A DNA stretch of 64,000 nucleotides from Pseudomonas citronellolis (GTDB lineage Bacteria; Pseudomonadota; Gammaproteobacteria; Pseudomonadales; Pseudomonadaceae). Below, piece by piece: positions 49,187 to 58,995 of the stretch. The stretch is taken from the NCBI RefSeq assembly GCF_900112375.1, contig NZ_FOLS01000015.1, positions 1 through 64,000 on the forward strand. The letters run 5' to 3'. Positions within the stretch are counted from its first letter, which is position 1. The number at the start of each line of letters is the position of its first letter. The notes under the pieces are model-generated. The model did no database searches, was not told where the DNA came from, and saw only the letters and a program-made list of their open reading frames with translations. The position numbers and the translations under genes were made by a program.

Positions 49187-50050
49187 ATGAGCACCCAAGA
49201 CTCCCCCATCCGCAAGATCGGCGTGATCGGCGCCGGCACCATGGGCAATGGCATCGCCCAGGTGTGCGCCGCCGCCGGGCTGCAGGTGGCGATGGTCGAT
49301 GTCTCCGACGCCGCCGTCGAACGCGGCCTGAAGACCATCGACGGCAACCTCGAACGGCTGATCAAGAAGGACAAGCTGGCCGCCGCCGACAAGCCCGGCA
49401 TCCTCGCGCGCATCCAGGGCGGCACCGACTATGCCGCGCTGAAGGACGCCGACCTGGTGATCGAGGCCGCCACCGAGAATCTCGAACTCAAGCTGCGCAT
49501 CCTGCGCCAGGTCGACGAGCTGGTCGGCCCCGACTGCGTGATCGCCAGCAACACCTCGTCCATCTCCATCACCCAGCTGGCGGTGGTGGTGCGCAACCCG
49601 CAGCGCTTCATCGGCCTGCACTTCTTCAACCCGGTGCCGGTGATGGGCCTGCTGGAAGTGATCCGCGGCCTGCAGACCGCCGACGAGACCCACGCCCGCG
49701 CCATGGCCTTCGCCGGCCTGGTCGGCAAGACCGCGGTGAGCGTGAAGAACGCCCCGGGCTTCGCGGTCAACCGCATCCTGGTGCCGATGATCAACGAGGC
49801 CATCTTCGTGCTTCAGGAAGGCCTGGCCAGCGCCGCCGACATCGACGCCGGCATGCAGCTGGGCTGCAACCACCCGATCGGCCCGCTGGCCCTGGCCGAC
49901 CTGATCGGCCTGGACACCCTGCTGGCGATCATGCAGGTGCTCTACGACGGCTTCGACGACTCCAAGTACCGCCCCGCTCCGCTGCTCAAGGAAATGGTCG
50001 CGGCCGGCCGCCTGGGTCGCAAGAGCGGCCAGGGCTTCTTCAGCTACTGA
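49187..50050 (+). CDS. 3-hydroxybutyryl-CoA/3-hydroxyacyl-CoA dehydrogenase
   Basis: The 287-residue enzyme oxidises (S)-3-hydroxyacyl-CoA with NAD(P) or runs in reverse. It has the Rossmann GVIGAGTMGNGIAQ motif at residues 12-25, SNTSSISI, GLHFFNPVPVMGLLEVIRG with the catalytic His-Glu pair, and KNAPGFAVNRILVPMINEAI. The size fits the stand-alone PaaH/Hbd type used in short-chain acyl or aromatic degradation. No partner thiolase or hydratase is adjacent. Confidence 0.93.
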   Translation: MSTQDSPIRKIGVIGAGTMGNGIAQVCAAAGLQVAMVDVSDAAVERGLKTIDGNLERLIKKDKLAAADKPGILARIQGGTDYAALKDADLVIEAATENLELKLRILRQVDELVGPDCVIASNTSSISITQLAVVVRNPQRFIGLHFFNPVPVMGLLEVIRGLQTADETHARAMAFAGLVGKTAVSVKNAPGFAVNRILVPMINEAIFVLQEGLASAADIDAGMQLGCNHPIGPLALADLIGLDTLLAIMQVLYDGFDDSKYRPAPLLKEMVAAGRLGRKSGQGFFSY

Positions 50051-50060
50051 ACCGCCCTCG

Positions 50061-50085
50061 CGGAAGGGGCCTCGCGCCCCTTCCG
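50061..50085 (+). terminator. hairpin after the dehydrogenase gene
   Basis: Perfect arms CGGAAGGGGC and GCCCCTTCCG flank CTCGC ten bases after the stop codon. The U tract is weak, but position and stability suggest a terminator. Confidence 0.65.
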
Positions 50086-50247
50086 TCAGGCAAACGCCAC
50101 TAGATCGCCATCACGGAATCCACAGCGCCAGGCTCTAGCACGCGGCTTCCAGTCGTAGGAAATTTCCGACGAATGACAACCCGGTCACTGGTGATAGCAC
50201 GAAAAACTGCTAAAACCTGAAAGTTGGAAACCAAAGGAGCTATATCC

Positions 50248-51504
50248 ATGAGGATCATGAAACGCCACGCGCTGGCCTTCGCCGTGATGGCCGCAGGCGC
50301 CCAGCTGGCCCAGGCCAGCGCCCAGGACGAGTCGAAGGGATTCATCGAGGACGCCAGGCTCGACCTGCTGCTGCGCAACGTCTACTGGAACCGCGACTAC
50401 AAGGACCACACCAACGACGCCAAGGTCTGGGGCCAGGGCTTCATCGGCACCTTCGAGTCCGGCTTCACCCAGGGCACCGTGGGCTTCGGCGTCGACGCCT
50501 ACGGTCTGCTCGGCGTCAAGCTCGACAGCGGCCGCGGACGCAACTACACCGGCATCTTCAACGAGCACGACGACGGCAAGCCGGTGGACAGCCTGTCCGA
50601 GGCCGGCGGCGCGGTGAAGCTGCGCTTCTCCAATACCGTGATCAAGTACGGCAACCAGTTCCCCGACCTGCCGGTGCTCTCCCGCGACGACTCGCGCATG
50701 CTGCCGCAATCCTTCACCGGCGTGCTGCTGAGCGGCGAGGAGATCAAGGGCCTGCAGCTGAACGTCGGCAAGTTCACCGCCGACAGCCCCATGGGCAGCC
50801 CGGCGCGCGACCCCAACCACCTGGACGAGATCTACCTCTACGGCGGCAGCTACGCGGTCACCGACGACCTCAGCGTGGCGCTCTACCACAGCGACGTGCG
50901 CGACGTCTTCGCCAAGACCTACGCCAACCTCAACTACACCCTGCCGCTGGCCGCCGAGCAGGCGCTGAACTTCGACTTCAACATCTACCGCACCAAGTAC
51001 GACGACGGCTCCCAGGCCGCGCTGGACTTCGGCGGCGACGGCGACAACGACCGCAACACCATCTGGAGCCTGGCGGCCAAGTACAGCGTCGGCCCGCACG
51101 CCTTCATCCTCGCCCACCAGCGCAGCAGCGGCGATGCCGGCTATGCCTACGACTACGGCGACGGCGGCGGCACCATCTACCTGGCCAACTCCTACTACGC
51201 CGACTTCAACCTCAAGGACGAACGCTCCTGGCAGGCCAGCTACGAGCTGGACTTCGGCGGCTACGGCGTGCCCGGGCTGACCTACAAGATCGCCTACGTG
51301 CGCGGCGACAACATCGACACCGGCGGCGATTCCGACGGCACCGAGCGCGAGCTGTTCAACCAGGTCAAGTACGTGATCCAGAGCGGCCCGGCCAAGGACC
51401 TGTCGTTCAAGCTGCGCAACTCCATCTACCGCGCGGACAACGACGTCGGCCCGGACCTCAACGAGGTGCGCGCCTTCATCGAGTACCCGCTGAGCATCCT
51501 CTGA
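50248..51504 (+). CDS. OprD-family outer-membrane porin
   Basis: The 418-residue porin has a signal peptide (RHALAFAVMAAGAQLAQASA), then GFIEDARLDLLLRNVYWNRDY, GQGFIGTFESGFTQGTVGFGVDAYGLLGVKLD and a final FIEYPLSIL strand. All these are hallmarks of the OprD/Occ family that passes amino acids or organic acids. AGGAG lies before the ATG at 50248. The substrate is unknown; it may serve uptake for the neighbouring CoA-linked catabolism, but that is only a position-based guess. Confidence 0.93.
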   Translation: MRIMKRHALAFAVMAAGAQLAQASAQDESKGFIEDARLDLLLRNVYWNRDYKDHTNDAKVWGQGFIGTFESGFTQGTVGFGVDAYGLLGVKLDSGRGRNYTGIFNEHDDGKPVDSLSEAGGAVKLRFSNTVIKYGNQFPDLPVLSRDDSRMLPQSFTGVLLSGEEIKGLQLNVGKFTADSPMGSPARDPNHLDEIYLYGGSYAVTDDLSVALYHSDVRDVFAKTYANLNYTLPLAAEQALNFDFNIYRTKYDDGSQAALDFGGDGDNDRNTIWSLAAKYSVGPHAFILAHQRSSGDAGYAYDYGDGGGTIYLANSYYADFNLKDERSWQASYELDFGGYGVPGLTYKIAYVRGDNIDTGGDSDGTERELFNQVKYVIQSGPAKDLSFKLRNSIYRADNDVGPDLNEVRAFIEYPLSIL

Positions 51505-51510
51505 TGCCCC

Positions 51511-51536
51511 GGGCCCGCGGCGTCGGCCGCGGGCCC
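51511..51536 (+). terminator. hairpin after the porin gene
   Basis: Perfect arms GGGCCCGCGG and CCGCGGGCCC flank CGTCGG six bases after the porin stop. It lacks a U tract but is very stable, and should insulate the injection-system operon from the porin gene. Confidence 0.65.
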
Positions 51537-51953
51537 TGCCCTCTACCGTTCGTCGCTGCGGCGCCAGCCACGCGCCTTTGCGGCCCTGCCGGCGGCAGCC
51601 ACGGCCGCTGCGCTTCCCAGCCCGACTGCCATTTTTTCGCCAGTATCCCGACCGTGCATTGGCCAGTACGGTGACACCATTGCGCCCCCCTGGCGCTGAA
51701 CTATGTTGGTCAACAGACCTTCGGCCCGTCTGGGCAATCGGGTTCCCGCAGTCCCGCATCAAGGCCTGACCTCGCAGCAAGGACGCGATCCCCCATCTCC
51801 CCTTCCTGCCACGCCGGGCATCGATGCCCGTCTTCCCGATCGCGTGCTGTCCTGCAGTCCGCATCGTCCCCTGTGCACCGAGTAGTTCCATACCCGGTCC
51901 GCCGCCGTTCCGCCGAGACCGGACTTCAGAGTGATTGCTGAGGAGTTCCGCTC
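51537..51953. promoter_or_regulatory. leader region of the contractile injection system
   Basis: These 417 bases hold no gene and should contain the eCIS promoter. A perfect 16-base palindrome CGGGCATCGATGCCCG at 51815-51830 is a candidate operator. A GG...TTGC pair at 51670-51683 has sigma-54-like spacing but a poor -24 box. The ribosome site GAGGAG precedes the sheath start. Confidence 0.5.
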
Positions 51954-53543
51954 ATGCCGTCCAACCTCACCTATCCCGGCGTCTACATCGAAGAAGTACC
52001 CAGCGGCGTGCGCAGCATCACCGGCGTCGCCACCTCCATCACCGCCTTCGTCGGCCGGGCCCTGCGCGGCCCGGTGAACCGCCCGGTGCGCGTGCAAGGC
52101 TTCGCCGAGTACAGCCGGCTGTTCGGCGGCCTGTGGCAGCCCAGCACCCTGGGCTACGCGGTCATGCAGTTCTTCCAGCATGGCGGCAGCGACGCGCTGA
52201 TCGTCCGGGTGTTCAACGGCGACCTCGACGACGACACCGCCACCCTCACCCTGGCCACCGCCGGCGGCAGCCTGGTGCTCGCCGCCGCCAGCCCCGGCGC
52301 CTGGGGCAACCGCCTGCGGGCGACGGTGGACCACGCCACCCGCGACACGACCGACACCCTGCTGTTCAACCTGCTGGTGGAGGAACTGGACCGCCCCGGC
52401 GGCACCACCACGCTGGCCTCGGAAGTGTTCCGCAACGTCTCGGTGGACCCGCTGAGCCCGCGCTTCGTCGACACCCTGCTCAAGGAACAGTCAGCGCTGG
52501 TCCGCGTGCTCACCTCGGCGCCGACCACCGAAAGCCCGACCGACGCCACCGTCGCCGTGGCCAACGAGGACGGCACCGCCACCGCCGCCGGCACCCTGGG
52601 CGACGACGGCGGCGACCTCGACGACGGCGACATCACCGGCGACCAGGACCTGCGCAGCGGCATCTACGCCCTGGAAGCGGCCGACCTGTTCAACCTGCTG
52701 TGCATCCCGCCGCTGACCCGCGAGGCCGACCTCGACCCCGCCACCTGGGCCACCGCCGCCGGCTACTGCCAGGAACGCCGCGCGGTGCTGATCATCGACG
52801 CGCCGGCGGACTGGACGGCCAACCCGGGCAGCGCCATTAGCGACGCGGAAACCGGGGTCAACGCCCTGCGCGCCAGCGTCGGCAACGACGACGCCATCAA
52901 CGCCGCGGCCTACTACCCGCGCCTGCGCCTGGCCGATCCGCTGGCGGAGAACCGCGCGGCCGACTTCGCCCCCTGCGGCGCGGTGGCCGGGATCATCGCC
53001 CGCACCGACGTGCAGCGCGGCGTGTGGAAGGCGCCGGCGGGCCTGGCGGCATCCTTCTCCGGCGTGCAGGCCCTGACCTACGCCATGACCGACCGGCAGA
53101 ACGGCGTGCTCAACCCCCTGGGCCTGAACTGCCTGCGCAGCTTCCCGGTGGCCGGCCACCTGGTGTGGGGCTCGCGCACCCTGGCCGGGGCCGACCTGCT
53201 GGCCTCGGAATGGAAATACCTGCCGGTGCGGCGCCTGGCGCTGTTCCTCGAGGAAAGCCTATTCCGCGGCACCCAGTGGGTGGTGTTCGAGCCCAACGAC
53301 GAGCCGCTGTGGGCGCAGATCCGCCTCAACGTCGGCGCCTTCATGCAGGACCTGTTCCGCCAGGGCGCCTTCCAGGGCAGCAGCCCGCGCGAGGCGTATT
53401 TCGTCAAGTGCGACCGCGAGACCACCACCCAGAGCGACATCAACCGCGGCGTGGTGAACATCCACGTCGGCTTCGCCCCGCTCAAGCCCGCCGAGTTCGT
53501 GGTCATCAAGCTGCAGCAGATGGCCGGCCAGGTCGCCGTCTAG
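51954..53543 (+). CDS. eCIS contractile sheath protein
   Basis: The 529-residue protein is a phage-tail-type sheath subunit of extracellular contractile injection systems (Pvc2-4/Afp2-4 relatives). It starts PGVYIEEVPSGVRSITGVATSITAFVGRA and ends with the conserved C-terminal domain (RGTQWVVFEPNDEPLWAQIRLNVGAFMQDLFRQGAFQG; INRGVVNIHVGFAPLKPAEFVVI). Contraction of this sheath would drive the inner tube into a target. The residue 180-240 insertion is Asp/Thr-rich and probably surface exposed. Only one sheath gene is seen, and it opens the operon. Confidence 0.95.
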   Translation: MPSNLTYPGVYIEEVPSGVRSITGVATSITAFVGRALRGPVNRPVRVQGFAEYSRLFGGLWQPSTLGYAVMQFFQHGGSDALIVRVFNGDLDDDTATLTLATAGGSLVLAAASPGAWGNRLRATVDHATRDTTDTLLFNLLVEELDRPGGTTTLASEVFRNVSVDPLSPRFVDTLLKEQSALVRVLTSAPTTESPTDATVAVANEDGTATAAGTLGDDGGDLDDGDITGDQDLRSGIYALEAADLFNLLCIPPLTREADLDPATWATAAGYCQERRAVLIIDAPADWTANPGSAISDAETGVNALRASVGNDDAINAAAYYPRLRLADPLAENRAADFAPCGAVAGIIARTDVQRGVWKAPAGLAASFSGVQALTYAMTDRQNGVLNPLGLNCLRSFPVAGHLVWGSRTLAGADLLASEWKYLPVRRLALFLEESLFRGTQWVVFEPNDEPLWAQIRLNVGAFMQDLFRQGAFQGSSPREAYFVKCDRETTTQSDINRGVVNIHVGFAPLKPAEFVVIKLQQMAGQVAV

Positions 53544-53556
53544 GGAGGAACCTTCC

Positions 53557-54081
53557 ATGGCACAGTTCAGCGTCAACGCCCAGCGTTTCGATCCGTACAA
53601 GAACTTCAAATTCCGCGTGAAGTGGGACGGCCGCTACGTCGCCGGCATCAGCAAGGTCGGCGCCCTGAAGCGCAGCACCGAACTGGTCGAGCACCGCGAA
53701 GGCGGCGACCCGTCCACCTCGCGCAAGTCGCCCGGGCGCACCAAGTTCGAGGCCATCACCCTGGAGCGCGGGGTGACCCACGACACCGAGTTCGAGCGCT
53801 GGGCCAACAAGGTCTGGAACTTCGGCGCCGGCCTTGGCGCGGAAGTGTCGCTGAAGGACTTCCGCAAGGACCTGATCATCGAGGTGTACAACGAGGCCGG
53901 CCAGCTCGCCCTGGCCTACAAGGTGTTCCGCTGCTGGGTCTCGGAATACCAGGCGCTGCCGGACCTGGACGCCAACGCCAACGCGGTGGCCATCCAGACC
54001 CTCAAGCTGGAGAACGAAGGCTGGGAACGCGACTACGACGTGACCGAGCCGACCGAACCCAGCTACAACGAGCCGGCCTGA
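53557..54081 (+). CDS. eCIS inner tube protein (gp19/Pvc1-type)
   Basis: The 174-residue protein is a T4 gp19-like tube subunit: DPYKNFKFRVKWDGRYVAGISKVGALKRSTE, followed by ITLERGVTHDTEFERWANKVWN and a strand-rich C-terminus. Stacked hexamers would make the channel inside the sheath. GGGAGGAA precedes the ATG, 14 bases after the sheath gene. Systems with several tube genes exist, but only this one is present so far. Confidence 0.93.
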   Translation: MAQFSVNAQRFDPYKNFKFRVKWDGRYVAGISKVGALKRSTELVEHREGGDPSTSRKSPGRTKFEAITLERGVTHDTEFERWANKVWNFGAGLGAEVSLKDFRKDLIIEVYNEAGQLALAYKVFRCWVSEYQALPDLDANANAVAIQTLKLENEGWERDYDVTEPTEPSYNEPA

Positions 54082-54085
54082 GGCC

Positions 54086-54793
54086 ATGGCCGCGCTGAGC
54101 TGCGCGCAGCTGCTGGCGCTCTGGGAACAGGGCGCGCGGCGCCACCCGCTGGACCGCGCCCTGCTGCTGTTCGCCCAGGCCGCCCCGGAACGGCCGCCGG
54201 AAAGCCTCGCCGACGCGCCCCTGGGCGCCTGCAACGCCGCGCTGATGCGCCTGCGCCGCGAGACCTTCGGCAACCGCCTGCCGCTGTGGCTGGACTGCCC
54301 CGGCTGCGGCGAACGCCTGGCCTTCGAACTGGAGCCGGCGCAGCTGCCGCCGCTGCAGGCGCCGCCGGAACAGGTCGAGGTGCAGGGCCTGCGCTTCCGT
54401 TGCCCGGCCAGCCGCGACCTGGCCGCCATCGCCGGCCTGGCCGACACCGAACACGCCGCCAATCAACTACTGCTGGCCTGCGCGGAAGACGCCACGGCGC
54501 TGCCACGGGACGAACAGGCCCTGGGCGAACTGCGCGAAGCCCTGGAAGCCGCGCTGGAGGCGGCCGATCCCTGGGCCGACCTGGCCCTGGCCTACCGCTG
54601 TCCGGCGTGCGGCGCGGAGGGTGAGGCCAGCCTAGACGTCGCCGCCTACCTGTGGGAGGAAATCGACGGCAGCGCGCAGCAGTTGCTCGACGAAATCCAT
54701 CTGCTGGCCCGGGCCTACGGCTGGAGCGAAGCGCAGATACTCGCCCTGGGCGATGCGCGCCGCGCCGCCTACCTCGCGCGGGTGGCGCCATGA
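54086..54793 (+). CDS. eCIS T4-gp26-like baseplate protein with zinc ribbon
   Basis: The 235-residue protein resembles the T4 baseplate-hub assembly family found in eCIS loci: an N-terminal LLALWEQGARRHPLDRALLLFAQA helix region and LWEEIDGSAQQLLDEIHLLARAYGWSEAQIL at the end. Two CxxC pairs (CPGCGERL near residue 72 and CPACGAEG near residue 172) probably form one zinc ribbon. It follows the tube gene by four bases. Assembly role is inferred from family and position. Confidence 0.75.
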   Translation: MAALSCAQLLALWEQGARRHPLDRALLLFAQAAPERPPESLADAPLGACNAALMRLRRETFGNRLPLWLDCPGCGERLAFELEPAQLPPLQAPPEQVEVQGLRFRCPASRDLAAIAGLADTEHAANQLLLACAEDATALPRDEQALGELREALEAALEAADPWADLALAYRCPACGAEGEASLDVAAYLWEEIDGSAQQLLDEIHLLARAYGWSEAQILALGDARRAAYLARVAP

Positions 54794-55506
54794 GCGGGCT
54801 GCTGCGCCGCCTCGCCGCCCAGGCCGGCGGCCAGCGCGGCGTCACCCTGCACGCGCCGGCGCGCCTGCCATTCCAGCCGGCGCCCGAGCGGCTGGAGAGT
54901 GTCGAGTCGCTGCCGCCGACGGCCTTGCCCGGCGCAGCGGCACCCAGCCTCATGGAGCGACCCGTACCTTCGGTCGTCGCGCCCGCACCTGCCGCGCCGC
55001 CAATACAGCCACGCGCGGCCAGGCCGGAGATGCCGGGTGAAATGCCACCGGCTTCAGCAGCGCGGGCCGAAGAACAACCGCCAGCGCTGGAACCCATGCC
55101 ACCCGAGCCACTGCTGGCAGAGCAGCCGCTGAATCTGTTCGTCCAGGTGCCGAACAATCCAGACATCCCCGTGCAGGAAACGGCCGCGCCGCCCACGGGA
55201 AGCCGTCCGGCAGTGCCCCGCCACGAAGCCCCGGCAAGGGCCGATGCAACACCGCCCTCGCCCGCCACCCCGCGCCTGCCGCCGCTGCTCGCCCCCATGG
55301 CGCCAGCGATCGCGCCCCAGCCCAGGGTTGCGCCGACCCAGGCCGAGCCCAAGTCAAGGCAGCCCGACGAGGTGCATATCCATATCGGCCGCATCGAGGT
55401 CACCGCCATCCAGGAAGCCGCGCCCGCCCGCCGCGAGGCGCGCAAGGGCCCGCCGCCGCTGTCGCTGGACGACTACCTGGCGCGGCGCAACGGAGAGCGG
55501 CCATGA
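54790..55506 (+). CDS. proline/alanine-rich eCIS protein with conserved C-terminal motif
   Basis: The 238-residue protein is largely a disordered Pro/Ala/Glu-rich chain (residues 25-190). A short ordered C-terminal segment follows: DEVHIHIGRIEVTAIQEA, then PPLSLDDYLARRNGE. Comparable short proteins with an HIHIGRIEV-type tail occur in eCIS operons, but no function is assigned. It overlaps both neighbours by four bases, so it is tightly coupled to the gp26-like protein and the cap. Confidence 0.7.
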   Translation: MSGLLRRLAAQAGGQRGVTLHAPARLPFQPAPERLESVESLPPTALPGAAAPSLMERPVPSVVAPAPAAPPIQPRAARPEMPGEMPPASAARAEEQPPALEPMPPEPLLAEQPLNLFVQVPNNPDIPVQETAAPPTGSRPAVPRHEAPARADATPPSPATPRLPPLLAPMAPAIAPQPRVAPTQAEPKSRQPDEVHIHIGRIEVTAIQEAAPARREARKGPPPLSLDDYLARRNGERP

Positions 55507-56809
55507 GCAGCGCCCTGGCCATCGCCGGCGTCACCGCCGTGCTGCGCGACCGCCTCAACGACGGCCTGGTCAACCACAACGTCGCCGGCACCCTGGGCAC
55601 CACCGTGACCGTCAGCGTGCTGCCGCCGGACCGCGTGGTGCCGGCCGACGGCACCGAGGCCAGCCAGCTCAACCTGTTCCTCTACCAGGTCACGCCCAAC
55701 GCCGCCTGGCGCAGCCAGGGCCTGCCCGGCCACAGCGCCGACGGCCGCCAGCGCCTTGGCAACCCGCCGCTGGCGCTGGACCTGCACTACCTCCTCTCCG
55801 CCTACAGCGGCGGCGACCTGCACGGCGAAATCCTCCTCGGCTACGCCATGCAGCTGATGCACGAATTCCCGGTGCTCACCCGCGAGATGATCCGCACCGC
55901 GCTCAACCCCTCGCCGGACCTCGGCCTGGTCCTCCCCGCGGCGCTGCAACGCCTCGCCGAATGCGGCCTGGCCGAGCAGGTGGAACAGCTGCGCATCACC
56001 CCGCAGGCGCTGAACACCGAGGAAAGCGCCAAGCTCTGGGCCGCCACCCAGTCCAGCTTCCGCCCCAGCGCCGCCTACCTGGTGTCGGTGGTGCTGATCG
56101 AGGCCGAGCGCCCCACCCGCGTACCGCTGCCGGTGCTCAGCCGCGGCGAGGTCGATGTGGACAGCGGCCGCGAGCGCGGCGTGCTGGTCGCCCCCGGCCT
56201 GACCCCGGCGCTGCCGACCCTGGAAGCCATACTGCCGGCCGACGCCCAGCCGGTGGCGCGCCTGGGCCACGCCATCGAACTGCGCGGCCATCACCTGGAC
56301 GGCGCGGCCCGCGAGGTGCGCCTGGGCAACCCGCGCTTCGAACTGGACGAGATTCTCCCGGCCAGCGGCGCCAACCTCGGCGACAGCCTCGGCCTGCTGA
56401 TCCCCGCCGCGCGCGCCGCCGACTTCCCGGTCGGCGTCTACGCCGCCTGCGCGCGCCTGGTGCGCCCCGGCGAAAGCCAACCGCGGGAGAGCAACCAGCT
56501 GGCCTTCACCCTGGCCCCGGAAATCACCAACCTGCCGCAGAACCTGGCCCGCGACGGCGACGGCAGCGTGCTGGTGAACATCGCCTTCACCCCCGAGCTG
56601 CGCCCCGGCCAGCGCGCCAGCCTGCTGCTCGGCCAGCGCGAAGTGGCGCCGCAGGCCTTCGCCGCGCCCACCGCCAGCCTCGACTTCCTGATCGACAACG
56701 CCGAGGCCGGCGAACACCTGGTGCGCCTGCGTATCGACGGCATCGACAGCCCCATCGTCGACTACGCCCAGACGCCGCCACGCTTCCTCGAGCAGAGGCT
56801 GACCCTCAC

Positions 56810-56813
<4 letters not shown>
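55503..56813 (+). CDS. eCIS DUF4255 / Pvc16-like tail-cap protein
   Basis: The N-terminal domain (residues 1-200) is DUF4255 (Pvc16_N): ALAIAGVTAVLRDRLNDGL, ASQLNLFLYQVTPNAAWRSQGLP, LALDLHYLLSAYSGGDLHGEILLGYAMQLMHE. Family members cap the distal end of the sheath-tube. The 436-residue length includes a beta-rich C-terminal extension (from about 240) with an IPT/TIG-like look (LGHAIELRGHHLDG), an addition to the minimal cap. It overlaps the ATPase gene by ATGA. Confidence 0.9.
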
Positions 56814-58698
<1,885 letters not shown>

Positions 58699-58702
<4 letters not shown>

Positions 58703-58995
58703 CGCGCATCGTGCTGCACATCGACCGCCTGCTGCTGCGCGGCATCGACCCGGCGGACGCCGACGCGCTGGCGGCGGCCTTGCGCCAGGAGGTCCAGCGC
58801 CTGCTCGGCGCCAGCGGTCTGCCGCCCTTGCAGGAGCAGCCGCGGCGCGCACGCCGTCCGGACAAGCTGCGGATCGCCGCCGATGCCGGCGCGCAGGGGC
58901 TCGGCCAGGCCGTGGCCGCCAGCCTGGTGCACGGTCCCCAGGGGCTCTGGCCGCAGGCGCCGCGCGGCGCGAAGGACGGAGGGCCGCAGCCATGA
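58699..58995 (+). CDS. small eCIS-associated protein
   Basis: The 98-residue protein starts TRIVLHIDRLLLRGIDPADADALAAALRQEVQRLL, a strand followed by an amphipathic helix, and ends in a basic, Gly/Pro-rich tail. Short proteins with an HIDRLxLRGI-type start sit beside eCIS ATPase and DUF4157 genes in other bacteria; the role is not known. Overlaps of ATGA at both ends show translational coupling. Confidence 0.65.

Noticed and set aside
51670..51683. Possible sigma-54 promoter upstream of the eCIS operon
   Set aside because: The GG-GC spacing of 12 and the TTGC are right, but the -24 box reads GGTGAC instead of GGCACG, and no enhancer-like repeat or activator gene is nearby.
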